Notes under the pieces: model-generated
The model's database searches: none
What the model was told of the DNA's origin: nothing
Seen by the model: the letters and a program-made list of their open reading frames with translations, nothing else
Part shown: piece after piece, positions 27,492 to 35,181 of the stretch
Position numbering within the stretch: position 1 is the stretch's first letter
Layout of the letters: each line of letters begins with the position of its first letter
Assembly (NCBI RefSeq): GCF_902459705.1
Contig: NZ_CABPRU010000009.1
Coordinates: 62,001-126,000, forward strand
DNA: 64,000 nucleotides
Direction: 5' to 3'
From: Pandoraea terrigena
Lineage (GTDB): Bacteria > Pseudomonadota > Gammaproteobacteria > Burkholderiales > Burkholderiaceae
Program-made: the position numbers and the translations under genes

Positions 27492-28298
27492 TCAGAAGAC
27501 TTGGCTGAGCTTGACGTAGCGATTGGAGAAGACCAGCGCGATGCCGATAATCACGATCTGCACTGTGGCGACGGCAGTAATCGTTGGGTCGAGATTCCAT
27601 TCGAGGTAGTTGATAATCGCGATCGGAAGGGTGGTCTTGCCGGGGCCAACCAGGAACAGCGACTTTTCGACGTCGGTGAACGACACGATGAAGCTGAACA
27701 GGCCGCCCGCGACGAGCCCGGGGCGCGCCAGCGGCAGGGTCACGCGGCGGAAGGTGGTCCACGGCGTCGCCCCAAGATTCAGCGCAGCTTCTTCGACACC
27801 GCCAGCTACCGATTGCAGCGAGGCGGTAACCAGACGCACGACCCAGGGCACGGCCAGCAGCGTATGCGCGCCGATCAGGCCCGGCAGGGTGGCAGCCACC
27901 TGCCAACCGGAGAACATCTCGATCTGGATGTAGTAGACGTAGACCGCACACCCAGCCACGATGCCAGGCACGAGCATCGGCGAGAGCAGCAGGGTGTTGA
28001 TTAGGCCCTTACCGGGAAAGTTGCCGCGCGCGATGGCGAGGGCCGCCGGCACGCCAATCAGTAGCGCAATGCCTGTGGCGATCAGACCTACCTGAATGCT
28101 GGTGACGAACCCCTCGTGAAAGGCGCTTTGTGCCCAGGCGTGGGCATACCAGTGCAGCGTGTAGCCGGACGGTGGGAAGCCAACGATCTTGTTTGCGAAG
28201 AAGCTCACCCAGACCACGATGAAGAGCGGCAGGACGACGAAGCCGAGCGTGCCCCAGACGCTTGCGTGATAAGCGATGGTGCGCAGGGAAAGTCGCAT
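27492..28298 (-). CDS. PotC-type ABC transporter permease
   Basis: 268 residues from the ATG at 28298 (MRLSLRTIAYHA). Six membrane helices; the EAA cytoplasmic loop is VEEAALNLGATPWTTFRRVTLP. Inner-membrane subunit of the importer. A longer in-frame start would overlap the previous gene and is disfavoured. Only five bases separate it from the PotB-type gene's stop. Confidence 0.9.
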   Translation of the reverse strand: MRLSLRTIAYHASVWGTLGFVVLPLFIVVWVSFFANKIVGFPPSGYTLHWYAHAWAQSAFHEGFVTSIQVGLIATGIALLIGVPAALAIARGNFPGKGLINTLLLSPMLVPGIVAGCAVYVYYIQIEMFSGWQVAATLPGLIGAHTLLAVPWVVRLVTASLQSVAGGVEEAALNLGATPWTTFRRVTLPLARPGLVAGGLFSFIVSFTDVEKSLFLVGPGKTTLPIAIINYLEWNLDPTITAVATVQIVIIGIALVFSNRYVKLSQVF

Positions 28299-28303
28299 GG
28301 TGG

Positions 28304-29242
28304 TCAGGCTCCGTGGGCAGCCGCACTGCGGCGTGACAGGCACCACGACGACACGAGCGTGAGCACGAGCGTGGTGAACATCAGCACGAAGGCCATGGCC
28401 GCGCCGAAAGGCCAGTTGTTCGCCTGGCTAATCTGCGTGTAGACCTCGGGCGCCATCATGTGGAAGGTGGAGCCACCGATCAGCAGGGGCGTTGCATAGG
28501 CGTTCATAGCGAGGATGAAGCACAACACGCCGCCGACCACGAGGCCGGGCATCGCCATGGGCAGCAACACGCGCCAGAACATTCGGCAGTGGCCCGCGCC
28601 GAGCCCCAGCGCAGCTTCTTCGAGCGCGGGGCTGATGCCCTCGATGACGCTGTGCAGCGTGATTATCATGTACGGCAGTAGCACGGAGATCGTGCCGATC
28701 AGCACGGCGTTCTGGGTGTAGAGCAGCTTGACCGGGTCGGTCGTCATGCCGAGTGTCCGCAGCGCAGCGTTCACGAGCCCCTGATCGCCAAGGATGACAA
28801 GCCAACCGGCCACGCGCACCGCATTGCCCATCAGCAATGGCAGGATCACGAAGATGATCAGCAGGCTCTTGGCGCGTCGCGACTGCGTACGGGCGATGTG
28901 GTACGCGGGCAGGAAGCCGAGCACTGCGGCGGCGAACGTACTCACGACACCGACATACACCGTGCGCACGAGAATCTCGCGATAGAACGGATCGGTCATG
29001 AACTTGCGATAGTTCTCCAGTGTGAGTGCCTGCACCATGAATTCGCCCGGTACGAAGCGATTCAGGCTGTAGCGCAGTAGCAGCAACAGCGGGATGCCCA
29101 GCAGCACCGCGATGACGAGGACCGACGGCGCGAGCAGGGCCGCGCTCAGGCGGTAACTCGGTTGCAGGAGGCCCCCATGCGCGCTCAGTTCAATGGCCGG
29201 CGCGCTCAAACCTTGATCTCCTTGTTCCACCATTCCAGCCAT
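28304..29242 (-). CDS. PotB-type ABC transporter permease
   Basis: 312 residues, six membrane helices with the EAA loop LEEAALGLGAGHCRMFWRV. The first ATG (29242) lies inside the 3' end of the binding-protein gene (37-bp overlap); a second ATG is three codons on, and a TTG at 29209 would leave a 4-base overlap, so the exact start is uncertain. Partner of the PotC-type permease. Confidence 0.88.
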   Translation of the reverse strand: MAGMVEQGDQGLSAPAIELSAHGGLLQPSYRLSAALLAPSVLVIAVLLGIPLLLLLRYSLNRFVPGEFMVQALTLENYRKFMTDPFYREILVRTVYVGVVSTFAAAVLGFLPAYHIARTQSRRAKSLLIIFVILPLLMGNAVRVAGWLVILGDQGLVNAALRTLGMTTDPVKLLYTQNAVLIGTISVLLPYMIITLHSVIEGISPALEEAALGLGAGHCRMFWRVLLPMAMPGLVVGGVLCFILAMNAYATPLLIGGSTFHMMAPEVYTQISQANNWPFGAAMAFVLMFTTLVLTLVSSWCLSRRSAAAHGA

Positions 29243-30276
29243 TGCGGCTGGTTCTTGGCCGCATAGGCGTAGTCGACGTAATGCAGTTGCTTGCGCTGCG
29301 CTTCAGTGAAGTCGATTTCGCGCAACAGGTCCGGCGGCAGGCCAGCATGGTCGGTGGACGGCGCGTAGTAGGTCAGCGTCGAAATCTGGCGGGCGGCGAC
29401 TGGCGCGAGCATCTCATTGATGTACCGGTACGCGAGCTCCTTATTGCGTGCATGCTTTGGAATCACTACGCCGAACTGGATCGCGATGCCGCCTTCGGAC
29501 GGATAGGCGCCGCGAATCGGCAGGTTGGCCGCGGTCCATTGCGCGGCGCGGGCCTTGTAGTTGGCCGAAATCCAGACTTCACCGCTCGACATGGCGGCAG
29601 CGATCTGCTCGTGCGACGGGTAAATGCGCGGCTGCACGGCCCTCTTCAGTTCAAGCAGTTTGGCCAGACCGGGCGTGACATTCTGCATCGAGCCTCCGCC
29701 GACGAGCGCGTAAGCGTACAGATAGTTGAAGTAGATTTGGTCGATCAGGCCGACCTTGCCGGCGTATGCCGGGTTCATCAGGTCCTTGAACGAGGTAGGC
29801 GGAGTCTTGATCTTGTCCGGGTTGTAGATCAACTCGACACCGCTATACATCCACGGCACGAAGTACGGAGAGCGCATTCCCGGCAGCAGGTGCGCTGCAT
29901 TCGGCACGCGTGAATAATCGATGGGTTCGAGCGCGCCCTGGATCTGCAACTCGTAGGCATCTGCATCAGTGAAGTGGGCCACGTCGATCGTGCCGCGCGG
30001 CAGGTTGCGCTCGGCGAGCAGCTTGGCCTTGCGCACCGGTGCCGCGGCGAGGTCGCGGCGAATGTTTACCCCTTTCTGCTCCAGCGCTGGGCCTTCTAGC
30101 GCCTTGATGACGTTATTGCTCCAGTCGCCGCCCCAATTGCTGACGACCAGCTCGCCGCTGTCCTGTGCCCAGGCCAATTCGCGGAACGTTGCACCGCCGG
30201 CCACGGCTGCGCCTGCGGCAACCGTATGCAGGAATTGCCTGCGGCTCAAACCCCACATGTCCTTCTTCGTTGCCAT
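29206..30276 (-). CDS. PotD-type ABC extracellular substrate-binding protein
   Basis: 356 residues from the ATG at 30276, with GAGGGG upstream. The N-terminus is a Tat-type signal (SRRQFLHTVAAGAAVAG; processing near AWAQD). The mature part is a type II periplasmic-binding fold (ELVVSNWGGDWSNNV, YFVPWMYSGVELIYNPDKI, MSSGEVWISANYK). It binds the importer's ligand; relatives bind polyamines, Fe(III), aminoethylphosphonate or thiamine-like compounds, and I cannot choose. It is the first gene of a five-gene operon ending in the molybdenum enzyme and is divergent from the OmpR-type regulator. Confidence 0.88.
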   Translation of the reverse strand: MATKKDMWGLSRRQFLHTVAAGAAVAGGATFRELAWAQDSGELVVSNWGGDWSNNVIKALEGPALEQKGVNIRRDLAAAPVRKAKLLAERNLPRGTIDVAHFTDADAYELQIQGALEPIDYSRVPNAAHLLPGMRSPYFVPWMYSGVELIYNPDKIKTPPTSFKDLMNPAYAGKVGLIDQIYFNYLYAYALVGGGSMQNVTPGLAKLLELKRAVQPRIYPSHEQIAAAMSSGEVWISANYKARAAQWTAANLPIRGAYPSEGGIAIQFGVVIPKHARNKELAYRYINEMLAPVAARQISTLTYYAPSTDHAGLPPDLLREIDFTEAQRKQLHYVDYAYAAKNQPQWLEWWNKEIKV

Positions 30277-30399
30277 GTCGATACCCCTCGTCAAGTTGGG
30301 AAAGATTTGCACTAGGAATGGGAAGAAATATCGCCATGACATTTTTCTATTTTGTTGCTGTATATTTTCTGAATTGTTTCCATACGGGCAACCCATGAG
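30277..30399. promoter_or_regulatory. Divergent promoter region between importer operon and response regulator
   Basis: 123 bp, AT-rich on the regulator side (30340-30380), unlike its surroundings. The octamers GGGAAAGA (30298-30305) and GGGAAGAA (30320-30327) are 22 bp apart in the same orientation, the two-turn spacing seen with OmpR-family sites. A candidate target for the adjacent regulator. Confidence 0.4.
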
Positions 30400-31104
30400 A
30401 TGAAGCATCCGATCCTGGTGGTTGAGGACGACGTCACAATTGCGACGATCACGGCGGGTTTTCTGGAGTCTGGCGGGCAGCGCACGGAGGTCGTGAGCGA
30501 CGGGCAGGAGATGATGCGACGCCTGCGCATGCGCACGTACTCGCTGGTGCTGCTCGACCTGGGATTGCCTGACGAAGACGGCCTTAGCCTGTTGCGCAAG
30601 CTGCGCGGAAGGCTGGACATCCCAGTGATGGTGGTGACGGGGCGCGATAGCATTGACGCGCGCTTGGCCGCGTTCGAACTCGGTGCGCAGGACGTGCTCA
30701 CCAAGCCGTTCGATCCGCGGGAGCTGCGTTACCGAGCGCTCAATCTGATCGCCCGCCACGGACAAACGCAAGAGCGGGCGCGGGAGCACGTGATTGGGTC
30801 TTGGCGCATTCATTTACATGCTCGCACCGTCGATTCCGAAGTGACGGGCGAGTCCGCCGGACTTACGCGTACAGAGTTCGATCTGTTGGCGTTCCTGGCG
30901 CGCGGTGGCGGGCGAGTATTCTCGCGTGCACAATTGATCGATGCGATTACCGGCATTACGGACCCGGAGTCGGACCGCGCCATTGACATTCTGGTGAGTC
31001 GCTTGCGCAGGAAGCTTTCTGTCGACGGGCAGGACACGCAGGCGCGGCTGACAACGGTACGCGGGATGGGATACCGCTTGCGGCTGGAGGACGATTCGAC
31101 TTGA
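30400..31104 (+). CDS. OmpR-family response regulator (TorR-like)
   Basis: 234 residues: receiver domain (EDD acidic cluster, phospho-acceptor in LVLLDLGLPDEDG, TGRD, LTKPFD) and C-terminal winged helix (TRTEFDLLAFLARGG, DRAIDILVSRLRRKL). It is divergent from the importer/molybdenum enzyme operon and convergent, 20 bp apart, with the hybrid kinase. An OmpR-type regulator plus a hybrid kinase with HPt beside a molybdenum enzyme is the TorR/TorS arrangement; ligand unknown. Confidence 0.92.
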   Translation: MKHPILVVEDDVTIATITAGFLESGGQRTEVVSDGQEMMRRLRMRTYSLVLLDLGLPDEDGLSLLRKLRGRLDIPVMVVTGRDSIDARLAAFELGAQDVLTKPFDPRELRYRALNLIARHGQTQERAREHVIGSWRIHLHARTVDSEVTGESAGLTRTEFDLLAFLARGGGRVFSRAQLIDAITGITDPESDRAIDILVSRLRRKLSVDGQDTQARLTTVRGMGYRLRLEDDST

Positions 31105-31124
31105 GTCGCCGGACTTCCGCGCGC

Positions 31125-33347
31125 TCAGGCCCCGGTCTTGCGGCGCTTTGCGGAGGGGGGCAGCAACGCCAACCGTTGCAGCAAGTGTTCGTCGGCCGCA
31201 GCGATCAGTCCGGCGATTGTCTCTAAAAGACTGACAAGCGGCACGCCGGCGTCATGGCCACCGTCGCCGTTATCCCGCAACCGGGTCTCCAGCGTTCTCG
31301 CGGCGTTGCCCAATGCGGGGAATCCGAGCGTTGCGGCGTTGCCAGCGATGCGATGGGCGAGGCCGGCTAGTGGCCTCAGGTCTTTCGTCGCGATGGCCTC
31401 GCGGGCGTCGCCCAGCAAACGGTGTGCGGCGTTCAAGCTCTGCTTCAACCGCTGTGGGCCGATGGCGGCCTGCAACCGATCGAGCTGGTCATCGGCATGC
31501 GTGACCGGCAGCGCGCTTGGCATGCTCAACACCAGAGTGGCGGCCTCCAGTCCTTGATCACGCCGCGCAACGGCAGCCCGCAGTGCGGCGTCAAGGTCGT
31601 CGGAAAGCAAAGGTTTGGTCAACACGGCGTCGATGCCGCCCATGCCGACGTCGATTGACGTGTCGGACAGCACGTTCCCCGACGCCAGAAGGATCGCCAA
31701 GTTGCGACTGGCTGAGCCGGACTGGGCGCGCACGCGCACGGCGATCTGATGCCCCGTCTCGTTGGGCATCATCTGATCGAGCAGCACCGCGTCGAGCGGC
31801 TGCTGTGCCAGATGCGCGAGCAGGGCGTCGCCATCGGCAAAGATGTGGGGCGTGTGGCCCATCTGTCGCAGCAGGCTATCGGCGACGGCCAGATTCAACG
31901 CATCGTCATCGATCAGGCCGACGGTCAACGGGCGGGGGGTACGAGGCTGGGGCGCCGTCTCACGCGGCACTTCTCGATGCCCGACTATCGCCAGCGGCAG
32001 TTCGCACCAGAAACGGCTACCGCAGCCCAGAGCGCTGTCCACGCCGATCTCGCCGCCCATGGCCGTGACCAACCGTTTCGAAATGGCAAGGCCAAGCCCG
32101 GTGCTCTGGCGATCGATCGCTGCAGCACGAGAGAAGAATTCGAACAGGCCGGGCAGGGCTCCGGTGGCAATGCCGATGCCTTCGTCGGCGACTTCGTAAC
32201 GCAATCGGTCGCCCACACGGTGCAGCGTGACGGCGACTGTGCCACGCTGCGAATACTTAATGGCATTGCTGACGAGGTTCGCAATCACTTGCTGGATGCG
32301 CGACGGATCGCCCCGAACGACCGCAGGCACGTCTGCCGCGACATCCACCGTCAAAAAGAGCCCGCGCTCGGCCGCGCGTTGCGAGAACTGAGCGTCGATA
32401 GCCTCAAGCAAGAAGCGAGGATCGACATCGCTGAGTTTCACATTGACATCGGTTGCCTCGCTCTTCAGATACTCCAGCAGATCCGACAGAACTGTCGACA
32501 CTCGCTGGGTCGCTTCGAGCAGGACATCCGATTTGCCTTGTTCGCCGTGTGCACGGGCGTTGATCGCAAGGATCTGCGCGAGACCGACAATGCCATTCAG
32601 GCCGTTGCGCACCTCGTGGCTGAAGATCGCGAGGAAGCGGGAAATTGAGCGCGAGCGCGCCTGCGCGGTCTCGGACGCAAGTCGTAGCTCTTCCTCGCGT
32701 TGCTTGAGCGCGGTGATGTCGGATCTGATGCTGGTCGTTCCGCCGGACGCCGTGCGGCGTTCGCTTACGCTCATCCAGCGGCCGTCGTCGAGATGCTGCT
32801 CGAAGAAGCCCTCGCCCTTGCGATGGAATGCCAGGCGGCGTCGGATCCAGCTGTCTGCGTCCTCGTCGTGGAGTTGCATCTGACCACGCGCCATCGACGT
32901 ATGGACGATTTCGGTAAAGCTCACGCCGGGTTGCACGGTATCGGCAATCGACGGGTACAGCGCGGAATATTGGCTGTTAGCGATGATCAAGCGGTCGTGA
33001 TTGTCATACAGCACGAAGCCTTCGGGTAGGGCTTCGATACCTTCTTCCATTACACGCAGATGCCGTTCCAATGCGGAAAGACGATGCATCGTGCGGGAGA
33101 GATTGACGATGACGCCACGGTGGGCGTCGATATGCAGTAGCGTGATGGTGCGAGAACCAAGCGTGAGTTCTGTGGCGCCGCCCGCAGGGAATTCGGGGTC
33201 AAGCAGCGCATCCAGCAAGGCTATTGGGGCGTCAGCGAGCGGCAACTCGCGCCGCCGTCTGAGCGACGGCGGGCGATGCAGCGGGCCTTCGAGGCAGAGA
33301 TGATGCGTGTCCGCTGCGTAGCGCCAGAGGAAGCTGAATGTATTCAC
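31125..33347 (-). CDS. Soluble hybrid histidine kinase: PAS-HisKA-HATPase-REC-HPt
   Basis: 740 residues. After an N-terminal region without any membrane segment comes a PAS domain (about 100-215; LPEGFVLYDNHDRLIIANSQ). HisKA follows with the H-box IFSHEVRNGLNGIVG (about 241-255), HATPase (NLVSNAIKYS, VADEGIGI, STGLGLAISKRLV) and a receiver (about 473-595; LDAVLLDQMMPNETG). A C-terminal HPt domain (about 625-720) has the His in LAHRIAGNAATLG. Phosphorelay His-Asp-His to the neighbouring OmpR-type regulator is likely. Absence of a membrane anchor suggests it senses a cytoplasmic signal, such as the imported substrate or redox state. Confidence 0.9.
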   Translation of the reverse strand: MNTFSFLWRYAADTHHLCLEGPLHRPPSLRRRRELPLADAPIALLDALLDPEFPAGGATELTLGSRTITLLHIDAHRGVIVNLSRTMHRLSALERHLRVMEEGIEALPEGFVLYDNHDRLIIANSQYSALYPSIADTVQPGVSFTEIVHTSMARGQMQLHDEDADSWIRRRLAFHRKGEGFFEQHLDDGRWMSVSERRTASGGTTSIRSDITALKQREEELRLASETAQARSRSISRFLAIFSHEVRNGLNGIVGLAQILAINARAHGEQGKSDVLLEATQRVSTVLSDLLEYLKSEATDVNVKLSDVDPRFLLEAIDAQFSQRAAERGLFLTVDVAADVPAVVRGDPSRIQQVIANLVSNAIKYSQRGTVAVTLHRVGDRLRYEVADEGIGIATGALPGLFEFFSRAAAIDRQSTGLGLAISKRLVTAMGGEIGVDSALGCGSRFWCELPLAIVGHREVPRETAPQPRTPRPLTVGLIDDDALNLAVADSLLRQMGHTPHIFADGDALLAHLAQQPLDAVLLDQMMPNETGHQIAVRVRAQSGSASRNLAILLASGNVLSDTSIDVGMGGIDAVLTKPLLSDDLDAALRAAVARRDQGLEAATLVLSMPSALPVTHADDQLDRLQAAIGPQRLKQSLNAAHRLLGDAREAIATKDLRPLAGLAHRIAGNAATLGFPALGNAARTLETRLRDNGDGGHDAGVPLVSLLETIAGLIAAADEHLLQRLALLPPSAKRRKTGA

Positions 33348-33709
33348 GTGCGCATTTTAACGCTAGCGACTGGCGTGGGCTGCGTCAAAAATGCCGCCGA
33401 GGCGTTACCCCGGTGACAAGATCTTTCGTAGAGGACTTCTTCGTCTTTTTTGTGGCTACATTCTTTCAAGATTTTGGAGCGGATTTGTGCAAACTGATAG
33501 GGCAGGAAGGCAAGCGCCACGTCGCACTCATAATTTAACATAATGTACATTATGCGAGTAAAAGATAGCTAACTGAAGCTCCGCGCAGTAGCCGTTTCCA
33601 GCCCATTGCACCGAGGTGGTTGATGACGGTTTCGGGGTGCGTCAACCTTTTCGGTAAACTACGGGTCTAGACGGGACGGATCACCGCCCGCTGCTTACTC
33701 AGTCTGCTC
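33348..33709. other. 362-bp intergenic region with a 16-bp palindrome
   Basis: AT-richer than the flanks between 33420 and 33560. No gene is supported: short frames on both strands lack ribosome-binding sites and recognisable products. It contains the palindrome at 33539-33554 and probably the promoter of the methyltransferase gene. Confidence 0.4.
33539..33554. promoter_or_regulatory. Perfect 16-bp palindrome, candidate operator
   Basis: CATAATGTACATTATG is fully self-complementary and lies in an AT-rich island 156 bp upstream of the methyltransferase gene and 192 bp upstream of the divergent hybrid kinase. The TGTAC-centred dyad resembles GntR/FadR-type operators, but no such regulator is adjacent. 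Confidence 0.45.
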
Positions 33710-34558
33710 ATGTCAAATACCCACGAAGTCCGCCCCGGTCAATCCATCGAGCTGCTCAAGGAACTCCATATCCTCACGCGCGACGGCAAGATGAACCAGG
33801 ACAGCCGGCGCAAGCTCAAGCAGGTCTATCACCTGTTCCAGTTCATCGAGCCCTTGCTCCAGGAAGTCAAGACCGAACACGGGCGCGTGACGCTCGTCGA
33901 CCACGGCGCCGGCAAGTCCTACCTGGGCTTCATCCTCTATGATCTGTTCTTCAAGGCGCTCGCCGATGACTCGCATATCTACGGCATCGAAACCCGCGAG
34001 GAACTGGTCAAGACCTCGCAAGCGCTGGCCGAACGGTTGGCCTTCCCGGGAATGTCGTTCTTGAACCTGTCCGTGGCAGCGTCGATCACCTCGCCAGAAC
34101 TGCCGCCGACGGTCGACGTCGTCACCGCGCTGCATGCCTGCAATACCGCCACCGACGATGCAATTCGCTTCGCGCTGGCCAAGCAGGCACGGCATATCGT
34201 GCTCGTGCCCTGTTGCCAGGCCGAAGTCGCGGGCGTGCTGCGCAAACATAAGGGCCAACAACTGGCGGGCAATCCGCTCACGGAAATCTGGCGCCACCCA
34301 TTGCATACGCGCGAATTCGGCAGCCAGATCACGAACGTGCTGCGGTGCCTGCAACTGGAGGCCCACGGCTATCACGTCAGCGTGACCGAACTGGTGGGCT
34401 GGGAACACTCGATGAAAAACGAGTTGATCATCGCGCAATACAAGAACCTGCCACGCCGCCGCCCGGCCGAACGCCTGGAAGAGGTGCTCGCATCGCTCGG
34501 GCTGGAAGAAATGCGCGAACGTTTCTTTACCTCCCCAGCGCCAGCGCCAGCGGGATAA
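33710..34558 (+). CDS. SAM-dependent methyltransferase (Methyltransf_32 type)
   Basis: 282 residues. Class I SAM-binding motif VDHGAGKSYLGFILYD at about 64-79, acidic motif II region (YGIETR), a TALHACNTATDDAI segment and VLVPCCQAEV, all typical of the Methyltransf_32 (METTL25-like) family. Cytoplasmic; the methyl acceptor is unknown (an RNA or protein target is suggested for relatives). Single gene, apparently its own transcription unit. Confidence 0.82.
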   Translation: MSNTHEVRPGQSIELLKELHILTRDGKMNQDSRRKLKQVYHLFQFIEPLLQEVKTEHGRVTLVDHGAGKSYLGFILYDLFFKALADDSHIYGIETREELVKTSQALAERLAFPGMSFLNLSVAASITSPELPPTVDVVTALHACNTATDDAIRFALAKQARHIVLVPCCQAEVAGVLRKHKGQQLAGNPLTEIWRHPLHTREFGSQITNVLRCLQLEAHGYHVSVTELVGWEHSMKNELIIAQYKNLPRRRPAERLEEVLASLGLEEMRERFFTSPAPAPAG

Positions 34559-34707
34559 GCCCCGCGATCACGGCCCCCGCCCCTCCCCGCACACTCGAAT
34601 GCAGTGACTGACGCGATGTCTTCAAATGCCCCGCCTTGACATCGGTCAACACCCAATCGAGCGTCACCGGTCATTCTGGAAACAAGATCGGTAAAGGGAG
34701 AACTGCC

Positions 34708-35181
34708 ATGTTCAGGGCCGCGCGCTTGTCGTTGCTTTTGCCACTTCTTGCATGCCTATGCACCGTGGGTGCCGCGCTGGCGGCATCGACACCGCAACCG
34801 GGCTCGGAAAACGGCGTTTCGTACATCACCGGCGGTATCGGCGAGGATGAAGTCCAGGCGTTTCGCGCCGCAGCGCCGCAATACAACCTCCGGATGACGT
34901 TCGCATCGAAAGCTGGCAACTATCTCTCCGACGTCGATGTCACGATCACCGCCGGCGCCGGACGCCACGTCCTCGCCGTTCGAACCGAGGGGCCATTCCT
35001 CTTCGTCCGGATACCCGCGGGCGCCTACCGCGTCTCCGCGCATACGCCCGGCATCTCTGAATCCCGAAATATCCAGGTGCCCACGCACGGGGCCATCGAC
35101 CTCCATTTCTCCTGGGACAATCCGGACGCTCCGGGCGTCCTGCATCTCTGTAAACAGTGTCCAAAACCGCGTCGCCGCTGA
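34708..35181 (+). CDS. Secreted carboxypeptidase-regulatory-like protein
   Basis: 157 residues from the ATG at 34708, with GGGAG upstream. Signal peptide to about residue 27 (ALAAS); the mature part has the beta-sandwich pattern of carboxypeptidase regulatory-like domains (SDVDVTITAG, FLFVRIPAGAYRVSAHTPG, ESRNIQV). A basic Cys-containing tail (CKQCPKPRRR) ends it. Predicted periplasmic, function unknown. Its 3' end overlaps the ATPase gene by 25 bp, so they are probably co-transcribed. Confidence 0.75.
   Translation: MFRAARLSLLLPLLACLCTVGAALAASTPQPGSENGVSYITGGIGEDEVQAFRAAAPQYNLRMTFASKAGNYLSDVDVTITAGAGRHVLAVRTEGPFLFVRIPAGAYRVSAHTPGISESRNIQVPTHGAIDLHFSWDNPDAPGVLHLCKQCPKPRRR

Noticed and set aside
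33338-33550. Two short overlapping frames (66-68 codons) on opposite strands before the methyltransferase gene
   Set aside because: No Shine-Dalgarno, no secretion or domain signal, and they cross the AT-rich regulatory island. Treated as intergenic.
34555-34575. GCGGG/CCCGC stem after the methyltransferase stop as terminator
   Set aside because: Only five base pairs and no T-tract; too weak to call.
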